Part shown: in pieces, positions 53,708 through 63,680 of the stretch | Layout: each line of letters begins with the position of its first letter | How positions within the stretch are numbered: the stretch's first letter is position 1 | Origin: Acidobacteriota bacterium | Lineage (GTDB): Bacteria > Acidobacteriota > Terriglobia > Terriglobales > Acidobacteriaceae | DNA length: 64,000 nt | Assembly: GCA_003225055.1 (NCBI GenBank) | Contig: QIAU01000122.1 | Span: 51,034-115,033 of the forward strand | Direction: 5' to 3' | The notes under the pieces: generated by a model | Told to the model about the DNA's origin: nothing | Database searches by the model: none | What the model saw: only the letters and a program-made list of their open reading frames with translations | Position numbers and translations under genes: made by a program

Positions 53708-56700
53708 TCAGAAGTTGAGTTTAACTCCAAACTCCATCTGGCGCGGCGTATTGGCCTGCTGCGTCAGCACGCCCCAAGTTGCTGGAGTGGAGATGTCGAG
53801 TTGTGTCTCGAGGAGTTGGTTGTGGTTGGTGACATTCAGGAAGAGGAACTGAAACATAAGGTTCCCGCGCTCGCTAATTTTGATGCTTTTCCTCACGCTC
53901 ATGTCTATGTTCCAGTATGCCAGACCGTGGATGGGGCCCGTCCCTGAATTCCTGGTATCGATGCCAAGTAGCGGGGCGCGCACTTGGTTATACACAGCAT
54001 TGGGATCCGCGAACAGGTTGAGTTCTGTCCCGGGAGTGGAGCCCGCGGTGCTCGTGCCAACGCTAGCTGTGGTGTCGCCCGCGACCCCCCTGTGGACCGA
54101 CACGTGACCGTTGAACTTCGAGGTGAACACGCACTGTTCGTTGCTGAAGAAGGTGTTCCCATCGCCTGATCCGAACGCCTGGCCATCCGTAAACGTGTTG
54201 CAATATAGTGGCTGACCGCTTCCCGTGGTAAAGATCGGCGAGAAGCTCCAGCCGCCCAGCAAGCGCCCGATGGCCCCCTGTTGCCCTTTATAGAACGGCG
54301 GCTGATAGACGAAGAACGCGTTGTACACGAACTTACGGTCAAATGCCTGCGGCCCGTACATCTTCTTCAGGTCCCAGACGTCGTTGGCAGTGTACTCGCT
54401 GGTCGCCTGAACAAAAGCTCCGGTGCCCAGCGCCTTGCTGTAGGTGAAGTTCGACTGGGCAGTTAGTCCATGCCAATCCCCCAACTTTACAGAGACAAAG
54501 CCTGCATTGTAGTTCCCATAACCAACACTAGCATTCACACCGATACCGCCAGAAAGTTGGCCGTTGGCGCCGAAAGGCACGCCATTGGGGGCGATAGGAG
54601 TGTTGGGAACAAAGGTGTTCAACATCGTCCGGCCGAAGTTAAAGCCCGGCGTGGTTGAGCCATTGGGCCCACCACCGACACCTCCCTGGTCGAGATCACT
54701 CCACAAGCTCCAAACGGATTGGCTTGTCAAGTTGCCGAGTTCCCCATCCACAACTGCAGCCGTGCAGTTCGGGTATGCAGTACCACCAGCACCTGAGTAG
54801 TTACCCATGCAGTAGGCTGAATTCAGAGCGGCCTGGAAGAAAGGTTGCGAGGCAATGGAATTGATATAAGCAGCGTATGCGGGATTCGCTGTCGTCACCC
54901 CATTCACCTTGATAGTGGCTGCTGGAACCGCTGCACCGCAAGCACTTGCAGATGTTGCACATCCCAATGCCCACTCGATGTTCGCATAGGCTTGAGCAAA
55001 ATTCTGCCCGCCGAGCGTCATCATGTAAGGTACGGAGTTGAGGTTGAGCGGTTGGTACTCGTGTGTGACGCGGCGGCCGATGTAGCCAAACTCGATCGTG
55101 GCGTTGCGCGACAACTGTCGTTGAATAGTGAGGTCAAACGAGTCAACGACGTTCGGCCGGAAATGCGGATCCAACGACTCACCTGACGATGTGGCAACGT
55201 TGTTGAAACCGGGCAAGTAAGGTTGCGGCAACGTCGGTGTCGCCAACCCCAACGGGGCCGAATTACCGTCAACGCCGATACGGAAGACATTGGCAAACTT
55301 CCCGGGCGAACCAGCGCAGGTTCCGTCCATTAAGGCTGTCTGGCAGTTCACCGGCTGGATGAGTCCCGGAGCAAGCAGGGGAACCAGTACCAGGTTAACG
55401 CCGTTAAGGCGGCCGTAGATTCGGCCATAGCCGCCGCGAATGACGGTACTGTCATGCCCGAACACCTTGCCAAACATCGAGTCGCTCTCGAAACGCGGGT
55501 TCCAGGCCACGGCAATTCGCGGGCTGAACTCACCGTAATATGGGTTGTAGGGGTACTTTAACCCGTTGGCCGTATTGCCCACGAGGGAGAAACCAATAAT
55601 TGGATTATACACCTGGCCTGCCAAGGCCGCCTTCTTCCGTTGAGCCAGATAGGCGATGGCGTCAATCTGCTGACCGGTTGTATCCACCAACGTTACCTGG
55701 TTTCCATCCTTCTCGACCGGCGGCATCTCCAACGTCCATCCCAGACCATAGGTCAGCGTGAACGTCGGCTTCATGTGCCAGGTATCGCTGAAGTAGGCGT
55801 TGTAGTAGGGAATTGTGCTACGGTTGACTGCTAGCGTTCCCCGGGGGTTCAACGCCAGGTTGGCGCCCGAGCGAGTGTAGGCAATCTGGGAGTCTGTGAC
55901 GATGCCCAATATCGAGGATACATAGCGTCCCCACCCAGTCTTGCTCGACCCAAAACCTGAAGGATAAGTACTGCTTAGGTCGCCCTGCAGGAGGCCCGCG
56001 CCCAACGAGTCCCCAAGTTGGTACACGGCATTGAAGTTAATCGTACCGCCATTATCACTGCGCTCGTGCCAGTTGAAATTATGTTGATAGCTGCCACCGA
56101 ACTGCAACAGGTGGTTGCCTTTCAGCATTGAAATGTCGTCGCGGAGGAAATGATCCTGCCCGTCCCAGAAACGGACACGAGTGTCTTGATTGTCCACGTT
56201 GTACGGCGAAAGGACGTTGTAATGCTGCTCCCCGAGCGGTTCAAGAGCTCCGCCCAAGCTAGCAAGCTGCGGCGGATCACTCAAACTTTGGTAAGCCCAC
56301 CAATTCCGCAAGAAGCTGTAGTGGAAATCGTTCGTAGTGTTGGAACTGATATTCGTGGTCAAGCCGGCCACGTAGTACCACGGTACCTGCGGGCGATGGG
56401 CCACCGACGCCGCCACGCCTACTTTGTCACCTGGGAAGAAGCCGCCAATGTCAACCTGGTTATTGGTAGTTCGCAACAGATGGTAGTAGCGGTAGCTCGA
56501 CATGAAATGCCACTTCGAGCCGAAGTCGTGGTCCAAGCGAAGCGCTCCGTTGTTATCGGTCTGCGGGATGGAAAGGTTGGCTTTAAATCCCTGTACATTA
56601 AACGTATCGCAGCGGCTCCCCACCTGGAGAGTGCAAGCAGGGTCGTTAATGATGGACGCCGGCAAGTACTTATTCCACATCGCCTGAACCACCGGGTTTA

Positions 56701-57934
56701 TCCCCCCGCTGCCCGCGACTCCGAGCGTGGCGCGCGGATCGCAAAGTCCGTTCGCATTCTGTGGGCAGGCCGTTGGCGCATAAGTCGTACCCGGCACAAG
56801 CGCGCCAATCACCGGCGCACTGGCAGGGTAAAGGGTTGGAGTCGGGTTGAAGTTGATCACGGTACGGACGCCGTTGATCTTGGCCTGCAGCAATCCCAGC
56901 TGCATGCCGACTGTGGGAACGTCCCTCTCGATGGTTTGGACATTATTCCAGCGGAAACCTTGGTAGTTGGCGAAAAGGTACGTTTTCCCCCCGAGGATCT
57001 CCTTTGGAAGAATCGGGCCGCCAATTGATCCGCCAAAGCGGCTGTAGTGATAGCTCGGAAGCTTTGTTCCGCTCAGGTTGTTATCCCATGTGTTGGCGCT
57101 GAAATTGTTGTCCAAATAGTATTCGTATGCGTTGCCATGCCAGGTATTCGTACCCCGTTTCGTGACTACCTGGACTTGAGCGCCGGCTGAGCTGTTGAAG
57201 TCGGCCGTCTGGTTGGCCGTGTTGACCTTGAATTCTTCAACGCTATCAGCTGGGGTTGGCATCACACCGGTCGGCGCAGTAACAAGCACTTGGTTGCCAG
57301 AGGCTACGCCCGTAGGGTCACCGGCAAAGCTGGGCGTGTAGACGCTCATGCTGCCGTCCATATCGTTGGTGTTGTTGCCGCCATCGAGCTGGAAACTGCT
57401 CTGATCTACAACAGCGCCGGCAACGCTACCATCAGGGCTGACTCCGGGCTGCAGTTCGACAAAGGTGCTAACGTCGTTGCGGCCCAGTTGAGGAAGATTT
57501 TCCAGGGCGATGCCAGTTACCGTGTTGCCTATGGTAGCGTTCATGGTCTGAAGCTCGGTACCCGCCGCCTTCACTTCGACTTCCACGGTGGCGGCGCCAA
57601 CCTGAAGCGTCCCATTCACCGTGGTCGCGGTCCCAACTTTTACCGACACTTGGGGAGCCTTCATTGTGGCGAATCCGGTCTTGCTTATTGAAACGTTGTA
57701 ATCGCCCGGCGGAACATTCACGAAGATGTACCGCCCGGTTTCATTCGTCGTGGTTGTGCGCGAGGTGTTGGTCGCAACGTCGGTTAGCGTCACCGTGGCG
57801 CCCGACACCACGGCGCCTGACTGGTCGGTTACTGTACCAGCCACGGTTCCGGTTGCAGTCGATTGCGCCCACATAGGTAGGGTGCCCACGCAAAGCACAA
57901 CAAGGAGAAACAGAGCCAGCTCCATGCTACGCAT
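53708..57934 (-). CDS. TonB-dependent receptor, Oar-like, very large
   Basis: An outer-membrane receptor of about 1408 residues. The start at 57934 (MRSMELALFLLVV) follows GGAGG at a distance of 11 bases and opens a signal peptide ending at Pro-Met-Trp-Ala-Gln. A carboxypeptidase-regulatory-like domain lies at about 25-105 (GTVAGTVTDQSGAVVSGATV), followed by a plug with LPQLGRNDVSTFVELQPGVS and FQLDGGNNTNDMDG, then a long barrel rich in Tyr/Asn/Gly and ending in a terminal Phe (MEFGVKLNF). In Acidobacteria such receptors are thought to import large breakdown products, but the ligand here is unknown. It is monocistronic with its own terminator and differs from the 963-residue receptor at 18.9 kb in length and plug sequence. 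Confidence 0.92.
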   Translation of the reverse strand: MRSMELALFLLVVLCVGTLPMWAQSTATGTVAGTVTDQSGAVVSGATVTLTDVATNTSRTTTTNETGRYIFVNVPPGDYNVSISKTGFATMKAPQVSVKVGTATTVNGTLQVGAATVEVEVKAAGTELQTMNATIGNTVTGIALENLPQLGRNDVSTFVELQPGVSPDGSVAGAVVDQSSFQLDGGNNTNDMDGSMSVYTPSFAGDPTGVASGNQVLVTAPTGVMPTPADSVEEFKVNTANQTADFNSSAGAQVQVVTKRGTNTWHGNAYEYYLDNNFSANTWDNNLSGTKLPSYHYSRFGGSIGGPILPKEILGGKTYLFANYQGFRWNNVQTIERDVPTVGMQLGLLQAKINGVRTVINFNPTPTLYPASAPVIGALVPGTTYAPTACPQNANGLCDPRATLGVAGSGGINPVVQAMWNKYLPASIINDPACTLQVGSRCDTFNVQGFKANLSIPQTDNNGALRLDHDFGSKWHFMSSYRYYHLLRTTNNQVDIGGFFPGDKVGVAASVAHRPQVPWYYVAGLTTNISSNTTNDFHYSFLRNWWAYQSLSDPPQLASLGGALEPLGEQHYNVLSPYNVDNQDTRVRFWDGQDHFLRDDISMLKGNHLLQFGGSYQHNFNWHERSDNGGTINFNAVYQLGDSLGAGLLQGDLSSTYPSGFGSSKTGWGRYVSSILGIVTDSQIAYTRSGANLALNPRGTLAVNRSTIPYYNAYFSDTWHMKPTFTLTYGLGWTLEMPPVEKDGNQVTLVDTTGQQIDAIAYLAQRKKAALAGQVYNPIIGFSLVGNTANGLKYPYNPYYGEFSPRIAVAWNPRFESDSMFGKVFGHDSTVIRGGYGRIYGRLNGVNLVLVPLLAPGLIQPVNCQTALMDGTCAGSPGKFANVFRIGVDGNSAPLGLATPTLPQPYLPGFNNVATSSGESLDPHFRPNVVDSFDLTIQRQLSRNATIEFGYIGRRVTHEYQPLNLNSVPYMMTLGGQNFAQAYANIEWALGCATSASACGAAVPAATIKVNGVTTANPAYAAYINSIASQPFFQAALNSAYCMGNYSGAGGTAYPNCTAAVVDGELGNLTSQSVWSLWSDLDQGGVGGGPNGSTTPGFNFGRTMLNTFVPNTPIAPNGVPFGANGQLSGGIGVNASVGYGNYNAGFVSVKLGDWHGLTAQSNFTYSKALGTGAFVQATSEYTANDVWDLKKMYGPQAFDRKFVYNAFFVYQPPFYKGQQGAIGRLLGGWSFSPIFTTGSGQPLYCNTFTDGQAFGSGDGNTFFSNEQCVFTSKFNGHVSVHRGVAGDTTASVGTSTAGSTPGTELNLFADPNAVYNQVRAPLLGIDTRNSGTGPIHGLAYWNIDMSVRKSIKISERGNLMFQFLFLNVTNHNQLLETQLDISTPATWGVLTQQANTPRQMEFGVKLNF

Positions 57935-58015
57935 GTGTAATGGTTCCTCCGTTGAATTTCGGAAACCCAAAATCAGCAGAATGCAGCTGCACAATAAAGG
58001 CTGGACTGCTGTCAA

Positions 58016-58459
58016 CGGGGGAAGTTCCTTACCTACTGGTTGGTGCTTGGGCCAGCACCTTATCGCAATCGGAATAATCCGGTCAGATCAAGCAATATTA
58101 ACAAGCTGCACGCGGCACAGTATTGTCTGCTCGCCATGTCTAGCTGTCAAGTTAAATCCTAGACTTTGGTTGCTGCTGCACAAAGAAACTTCCTGCAGGT
58201 ATCAAACCGCACATGCTGCAACTGAATGATTCTTAAGTACGCTGCCGCTGCCGACAAAAACATTATGGCCGTAAACTTAACAATTTACGCCATTGTTTGG
58301 CATGTTGTTACTGTTGTTGTCTATTAATAACAATAGATTGGTTTGATAGTACGGATCTTACACAACCTGGAGATTTCACATGCTGTCTTTGCATAGCGCA
58401 TGGACTGTTGTGGACATGAGTTTTGTCTAAGCGATCGGCAGACGGGCCGAGAAGCTGAG
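58016..58459. other. Intergenic stretch upstream of the large receptor gene
   Basis: No gene is supported. It holds an A/T-rich segment with an imperfect inverted repeat, CCGTAAA-N8-TTTACG (58269-58289), and a TTGACA on the minus strand at 58010-58015 that could be the -35 of the receptor promoter, though no well-spaced -10 follows. Confidence 0.4.
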
Positions 58460-58700
58460 ACCTGTCCCTCGCCGACAAACTCGCAGGCGCGGTCGAGGTA
58501 GACGTCCCAGATGCAAGGTTGGGCGGGCAGGCTTTCGGGGCCGATCTCCCCTTCATGGTGGGTGCCGGGTCGTCCGGCCCACACCACGACAAACTCTGCT
58601 TTCATGCCGTTGTACTGGACGTCCACGACCTCCCCTGGCCCACTCTTTCCAGCAGAGCGCCGTATTCGCTGATGTTCATGGCCCGTGACCAACTGCATGA
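58460..58700 (-). pseudogene. Remnant of a PilZ-domain protein
   Basis: Two minus-strand frames give parts of a PilZ-like beta-barrel. The first reads RAMNISEYGALLERV (compare the usual D/N-x-SxxG of PilZ). After a frame change near 58635 the second reads GEVVDVQYNGMKAEFVVVWA, then GRPGTHHEGEIG and a C-terminal CIWDVYLD. The N-terminal cyclic-di-GMP-binding RxxxR is not found. It is truncated at both ends and frameshifted. Confidence 0.6.
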
Positions 58701-58857
58701 AAGGAGTGCAGTTGGCGTCAACGCCCCAGATCCTGACCGGCCGAAGAGCGTTGACTCGAGGCTGGCGTGTCAGGTCTGTTCTGCCGACATGCTACGACAG
58801 TCTAAACAAGCCGCAAAGTCACACCCGTCATCCAGATAGGTGATGAAAGTAAGTCAC

Positions 58858-59282
58858 GCCGCTCACGCGGCGGTACACGCCGCACTGGTGCTGAAGCCCC
58901 CGCCCGCAACTCGGCCTTCTCGGTGACATCTTCGAACCTACAATTGCCCAGATTGTGATAGTGATGTCCGTGAATTTCAGTCCGGCATCCTGATAATAGA
59001 GGGTGAGCATCAGGTTGCCGCCGCTTTCCCGATAGCGGTCTACCCTTGAGCCATTGACTGCGAGGATATCGAGGTGGCCATCGTCATCACAATCAATCAA
59101 ACCGACCCCACCAGTCATGGACTCGACAATGTAACGCTATCGGGAGAGGGAATGTGGAGAAGTGTAAGGCCGGATTGGCGGCTGATGTCTTCGAAACGAG
59201 AGTCCTGAATTTGAGAATGAAAGGCTTGTGCGAAGGCGACAACGGCGGACAAACCGAGTACTGGCAGAAGACGCTTCCACAT
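58858..59282 (-). pseudogene. Remnant of a CRTAC1-type FG-GAP/VCBS repeat protein
   Basis: An N-terminal leader (MWKRLLPVLGLSAVVAFAQA) and FEDISRQSGLTLLHI run to a stop at about 59115. A one-base shift restores the family continuation YIVESMTGGVGLIDCDDDGH, then LDILAVNGSRVDRY and a GGNLMLTLYYQDAGLKFTDI segment. The chain then jumps to CRFEDVTEKAELRAG, a later repeat start, and ends in disorder near 58858. Intact relatives are 500 or more residues with an ASPIC/UnbV C-terminus, so most of the gene is lost. It is divergent from the sulfatase gene, the two start regions touching at 59281. Confidence 0.75.
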
Positions 59283-59364
59283 GGGTGAGGGCTTCCTGAT
59301 TGTACCGTCCAATGCCGGCCCGACTGGAGGTAGCGTGACAGAACTCTGTGATAGCCTGAGCCCT

Positions 59365-61359
59365 GTGAAACGCGCATGTATTGTGGCTTTCGTGCTTTTC
59401 ACCGTTGCAGGTTCACGGAGCCAAGTCAATCAGCCGAAAAAGATACAGCCAGACATGTTCCTGGTGACGATCGACACGCTGCGTGCGGATCATGTACATT
59501 GTTACGGCTATTCGCAAATTTCAACACCGGCACTCGACAGCCTCGCTAACGACGGCATTCGCTTTGATCGGGCATTCACGCCCAGCCCCTTAACGAACAC
59601 TTCTCATACGACGATCCTGACCGGTCTGCTGCCAAGCGCACATGGCGTAACCGATTTCGCGGTACCCCTGGCTACGGCGCATGCGACCTGGGCGGAGCTA
59701 TTGAGGAAACAAGGCTATCAAACCGCGGCATTCATTGGCGCCATCATCCTGGACAGCAAGACGCTGGCTCCGGGACTCGATCGCGGATTCGATTTCTACG
59801 ATAACTTCCCGCAACATATCCAGAGCATGTCGCGGTGGGGACGAGTGGAACGAAGAGGAATGGAAGTCGTGCGGCACGCGGAAGGCTGGCTCGATACGCA
59901 TCGTGCGGGCGCGCATTTTGTATGGGTGCACCTTTACGATCCGCATGATCCTTATGAGCCTCCGCCGCCATACTCACATATATATAAGGATCGGCTGTAC
60001 GATGGCGAGATTGCTTACGCTGATTTCGCTTTAGGACATTTCGTTGCTTATCTGAAACAGCAACATTGGTACGACGAGGCTCTGATCATCGCGGTCGGGG
60101 ACCATGGTGAGGGACTCGGACAGCACCAAGAAGAGACGCATGGGATCTTTCTTTATGACTCTACCCTACACGTGCCCTTGATCGTGAAGCTGCCAGGCCA
60201 GGGCAAAGCAGGGAAGAACGTTGCTGCTCAGGTCCGCACGACCGACCTCCTGCCAACCGTATTGGATTGGTTGGGAATTGCTGCACCTGCGGAGTTAAAT
60301 GGTCAGTCTCTTCGAGCGTACCTGGTGGTGAACGAAGTGGCCGACCGCACTTCGTTCGGAGAAACCGATTACCCGCTGCGTTTTGGTTGGGCGCCGCTGC
60401 GATCTGTCCGGGAAGGAGGATTCAAGTTCATAGAGGCTCCGAGACCGGAGCTCTATGATCTACGCGCCGACCCGCTGGAAGCCCATAACAAATACGCACC
60501 TTGGGATCCAACAGTACAGAGGTTGAGAGCAAGCATGGCCGAACTCAGAGCTAAGTTCCGTCCTTATCAACTGTCCTCACCTGCAGCTGTGGGCAAAGGC
60601 ACGACCGATGAGCTGCGGGCTTTGGGCTACCTCGGGCCGCCCGACGCTTTGAGTTCGACTAATGTTCCGGAACCCTCGCTTCTTCCCGATCCCAAAGATA
60701 AGATTCAAGAACAGAACCTGCTGCATGCGGCAATGCTCGCTTCCGAAAACAACCTTGTGAACGACGCACGTTCGGCTCTCAACAAAGTCCTTGAAATGGA
60801 CCCGGAGTCTCCCACAGCACTACTGCAGTTGGGACAGTTGGAACTCGACTCAGGAAATGGTCAAAAGGCCGCTTACTATCTGCGTAAGGCGTGCGAGGTT
60901 CGCCCTGACGATGCGGCCGCGGATTTCTACTACGCAGCTGCGTTAAACCTGACTGGGGATCTCGCCTCAGCGCGGGATGCTCTGGAGGGAAGCCTGCAAT
61001 TGCAACCCAGCCAGTTTCCTGCGCGGCTATTACTTGGGCAAATATTCCTTAAGTTGGGAAATCCTAAAGCCGCCGAGGATCAATTCCAGGCCGCGCTGTT
61101 GCTCGAACCAAGGAATGCGGAGGCCCAACTGGAATTGGCAAAGGCCCTGATCGCGAGCCGCGAGTTTTCCGATGCTGAGATGCAGTTGCGGTCCCTAAGC
61201 AAGATTCAGCCTAAGAATCCCGACGTGTATGAATGGTTATCGAAAGCCTATAGCGGCCTAGGCAAGAAGCAGGATGAGGAACGGGCGCAGCAAAGGGCAA
61301 GGGAATTGAAAGCAAAAGCGGGTAAGCGGGCGACCAGGACTCGTAACCCCGGCAAGTGA
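59365..61359 (+). CDS. Sulfatase-fold (alkaline phosphatase superfamily) protein with C-terminal TPRs
   Basis: A protein of about 664 residues. A GTG at 59365 gives a good signal peptide (MKRACIVAFVLFTVAG); an in-frame ATG at 59281 would add 28 residues and overlap the divergent remnant. Residues about 30-420 are a sulfatase fold: MFLVTIDTLRADHVHCYGY (metal Asp), SPLTNTSHTTILTG at the nucleophile helix, HLYDPHDPYEPP, and AVGDHGEGLGQHQEETHG (metal Asp-His). The usual Cys/Ser-x-Pro-x-Arg formylglycine motif is absent; a Thr stands at the nucleophile position. Residues about 470-650 are four or five TPR helices (ALLQLGQLELDSGNGQKAAY). It is probably a phospho- or other transferase/hydrolase anchored to partners through the TPRs. 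Confidence 0.85.
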   Translation: MKRACIVAFVLFTVAGSRSQVNQPKKIQPDMFLVTIDTLRADHVHCYGYSQISTPALDSLANDGIRFDRAFTPSPLTNTSHTTILTGLLPSAHGVTDFAVPLATAHATWAELLRKQGYQTAAFIGAIILDSKTLAPGLDRGFDFYDNFPQHIQSMSRWGRVERRGMEVVRHAEGWLDTHRAGAHFVWVHLYDPHDPYEPPPPYSHIYKDRLYDGEIAYADFALGHFVAYLKQQHWYDEALIIAVGDHGEGLGQHQEETHGIFLYDSTLHVPLIVKLPGQGKAGKNVAAQVRTTDLLPTVLDWLGIAAPAELNGQSLRAYLVVNEVADRTSFGETDYPLRFGWAPLRSVREGGFKFIEAPRPELYDLRADPLEAHNKYAPWDPTVQRLRASMAELRAKFRPYQLSSPAAVGKGTTDELRALGYLGPPDALSSTNVPEPSLLPDPKDKIQEQNLLHAAMLASENNLVNDARSALNKVLEMDPESPTALLQLGQLELDSGNGQKAAYYLRKACEVRPDDAAADFYYAAALNLTGDLASARDALEGSLQLQPSQFPARLLLGQIFLKLGNPKAAEDQFQAALLLEPRNAEAQLELAKALIASREFSDAEMQLRSLSKIQPKNPDVYEWLSKAYSGLGKKQDEERAQQRARELKAKAGKRATRTRNPGK

Positions 61360-61480
61360 ATTGTGTGACTTTTTACCCATGAATTGGCCACCCTTGGAAC
61401 CCTAAAATAAACTCGCCGCCCGGCGGGTAGTGGCGAGCTGTCTGTTTCCAACGTGGCATCTGTAATGGCACAGCTGCCAG

Positions 61481-61544
61481 GTGGAAGCATTACTCGGTCG
61501 AGAATGCGGATTGGAAGCATTAACTGGCCGTGAGTCCGCATTGG
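61481..61544. repeat. Imperfect direct repeat, about 32 bases, two copies
   Basis: GGAAGCATTA starts two adjacent imperfect units (about 61483-61512 and 61513-61544) that also share ATGCG/TCCGC-type ends; on the plus strand they read Glu-Ala-Leu-Leu/Thr-Gly-Arg-Glu. They precede the MoxR remnant and may be part of its degenerate 5' region. Confidence 0.4.
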
Positions 61545-61579
61545 CGCTCATCCTTGCGTGCGAGCCCTTAGAGAAGGAG

Positions 61580-61950
61580 ACTTCTGAAAGCATCCGTGGT
61601 ATCCCGCGCCCTGAAAGCTCCTTGTTGTCGGGAAGAGCAGCCCGGGTTCGTGTGGGGAACACATGGGATAGGAAAGTCCGCAGTGATTCACCACATTGTC
61701 GCCGAGTTGGCGATTCCATTGCGTGACATACGGGCGCTGTGACTCGATCCGGTGGATCCGTGCGGTCTGCCGTTTCTTGGGAACGATGGCAGATCGAAGT
61801 GGGCAACGCCGGATTTCCCCCCAGAACGGAGAGGGCATTTTGTTTCTCGACGGGCTGAAAGCGGCGATACCGAGTATCGGAACTAGGAAGGATCAAAAAA
61901 CCGGGCCGCCTGCGTCGAACGAGTTTCGTCACAGTGCACTGATCTCCTAA
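61580..61950 (+). pseudogene. Remnant of a MoxR-type AAA ATPase
   Basis: The plus strand reads GFVWGTHGIGKSAVIHHIVA with an intact Walker A (GxxGxGKS), then ELAIPLRDIRAL, an in-frame TGA (61740-61742), LDPVDPCGLPFLGNDGRSKW and ATPDF. After a frame change near 61825 it reads GEGILFLDGLKAA, where intact relatives have the Walker B LFLDELNAA. The remainder is not recognisable. A stop, a frameshift, a Walker-B change (Glu to Gly) and truncation show a dead gene. VWA-domain partners usually found with MoxR are absent. Confidence 0.75.
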
Positions 61951-62182
61951 AAACCGGCAAATATCCGCGGCGCCGGCCGGGTGCTGGTGGCGATGGGCGC
62001 TTCGGAGCTGAGGGGGGTCTTTGATTTTTCGCGCGGTTAGCAAGCTGTCCTTTCATTTCAATTTCGATAGAAACGCTGATGGGTTGTGAGAGCTGTCGTC
62101 AACAAGGCGCTACAATCTTTGCTGACGCGAGAAGTGTCCGAATCCGTTCAACAAACATCGCAGCGGACAGTTATTGACTTTC

Positions 62183-63478
62183 ATGCCCAAAGTCAAGCCC
62201 GTTCAAGGTGTGTCGAAATTATTCTTGCCAACTGGTAGTGATCGGATCGTGCTATGTCCGTCTCGCTGCGCTCGGCTGGCCGCAGCGTCGTTGCTTCTCT
62301 TGTGGTCGGCGCTATGTACTTGCCAACCGCAGGCTGGCAGTGTTCTTTGCAGTGGCGGGAACGGAAATTTTGACGCCGAATTCCGCACCGGGGTCAAGGT
62401 GCACGTTGGGCCGGCAAGGAACGGTGGATTGGCGACGCGGGCCTGCGCTGCAAAGCTTAGCTGGGGAAAGCAAGAGCTGATCGTGGCAGAGGACGCTTCG
62501 CAGCTTGATCTCGACGCATTCGGCGTGGACTTGGGGCATGGTATCCCAGTGGCTGCTTTCCAGATAAAGAAATCCGACGCCGATTGCTGCATGGATTATG
62601 AGATTTATTCTCTCGAAAAACCGCCGCGCTTATTGCGGACTATCACTGGCGGAGAATTCTTCAGCGCGTCCGATATAGATTTGGATGGCAGCGTCGAAAT
62701 CTGGACCGATGATGCCGCCGCCGTGAATGGCTTTGAGAAGCTGACGCTGGGCGAACTGGCCTCCGCTCCGACCGTTGTCTTCCGCTTTGCACACGGTCAA
62801 TTACGGGATGTAAGTGCCGAGTTCCAATCTTACTTCAACAACGAAATTGCTAGGATACGCGGCGGGATTCACCCGCAGGATCTGGAGGATTTTAAGGATA
62901 GCGATGGCAAATTGGTAGCAATACAGACCCCGGCTTCGACAGAGCGATTGCACCATTTGCGAATGGTGAAGATTAAGGTGTTGGAGATGGTTTGGGCGTA
63001 CCTTTATAGCGGACGTGAGCAGGATGCATGGCGTTCGCTTGCCGAAATGTGGCCCTCAGCAGATGTTGATCGGATTCGTGTCGCACTAGTGAACGCACGG
63101 GCGCACGGAATTCACGGCCAAGCCGACGGTACGTCCCCAGGTCCTCCTCGGGGCAGGAAAAAGCACACGCAGGTTTTCGATTCGGTAAGCAAGTCAGGGC
63201 CGGCAAGCAAGTTGGAGGTTGTCCCGCCAGAGGCGATCCTGCTTCAGCGCCCACCCGTGCCGGAGATTCAGCAGCAGGGGCCGACGGAGCCGGAGTTGCT
63301 TCTGGATCTGGTCGTCGATGGGTCCGGGAAAGTGAGGTCGGCCGAGCCGGCAGGAAAGATGAAATGGGCTGACCCGGAACTGATCAAGGCTGCGTTGACT
63401 TGGAAATTCATCCCCGCGTTCAAGGATGGTCGGGCCGTTGCCAGTCGTCTGCGCATAGCTGTATCTCCAAGACAATAA
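62183..63478 (+). CDS. Secreted protein with C-terminal TonB-like domain
   Basis: A protein of about 431 residues. The start is uncertain; the ATG at 62183 precedes a hydrophobic leader (LAAASLLLLWSALCTC) that could be a signal peptide with a lipobox-like Cys. The middle part (about 60-330) is of unknown type, with VPVAAFQIKKSDADCCMDYE and an Asp-rich ASDIDLDGSVEIWTDD resembling an FG-GAP-like calcium loop. The last 85 residues match the TonB C-terminal fold: LLDLVVDGSGKVRSAEPAGK and ALTWKFIPAFKDGRAV. Such single-domain TonB_C proteins are frequent in Acidobacteria and need not energise receptors. It is not operonic with its neighbours. Confidence 0.75.
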   Translation: MPKVKPVQGVSKLFLPTGSDRIVLCPSRCARLAAASLLLLWSALCTCQPQAGSVLCSGGNGNFDAEFRTGVKVHVGPARNGGLATRACAAKLSWGKQELIVAEDASQLDLDAFGVDLGHGIPVAAFQIKKSDADCCMDYEIYSLEKPPRLLRTITGGEFFSASDIDLDGSVEIWTDDAAAVNGFEKLTLGELASAPTVVFRFAHGQLRDVSAEFQSYFNNEIARIRGGIHPQDLEDFKDSDGKLVAIQTPASTERLHHLRMVKIKVLEMVWAYLYSGREQDAWRSLAEMWPSADVDRIRVALVNARAHGIHGQADGTSPGPPRGRKKHTQVFDSVSKSGPASKLEVVPPEAILLQRPPVPEIQQQGPTEPELLLDLVVDGSGKVRSAEPAGKMKWADPELIKAALTWKFIPAFKDGRAVASRLRIAVSPRQ

Positions 63479-63680
63479 CTTTGGCCCAATCGCGTATGCT
63501 CTGCGTTTGCTCACCACCCGTTAATCTGTCGCTGTCAATAATGTTGGAAGCATAAAACTTCTCAGGACTGGTCATCATGGCCGCGGGCCGGGAGAGTCGG
63601 GAGGGGCCGCGGGATCTGTTTGTAGCAGCCGGGTGCTCTCCAGTTGTATAATTCCGACACTTCACGCTACGAGGTCTTCC

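Noticed and set aside
61740..61742. TGA recoding (selenocysteine) in the MoxR-like frame
   Set aside because: The residue expected there is Leu, the frame is broken further on, and no SECIS-like hairpin is evident.
61402..62043. Minus-strand open frame of 213 codons
   Set aside because: The opposite strand carries the clearly recognisable MoxR remnant; this frame has no protein character.
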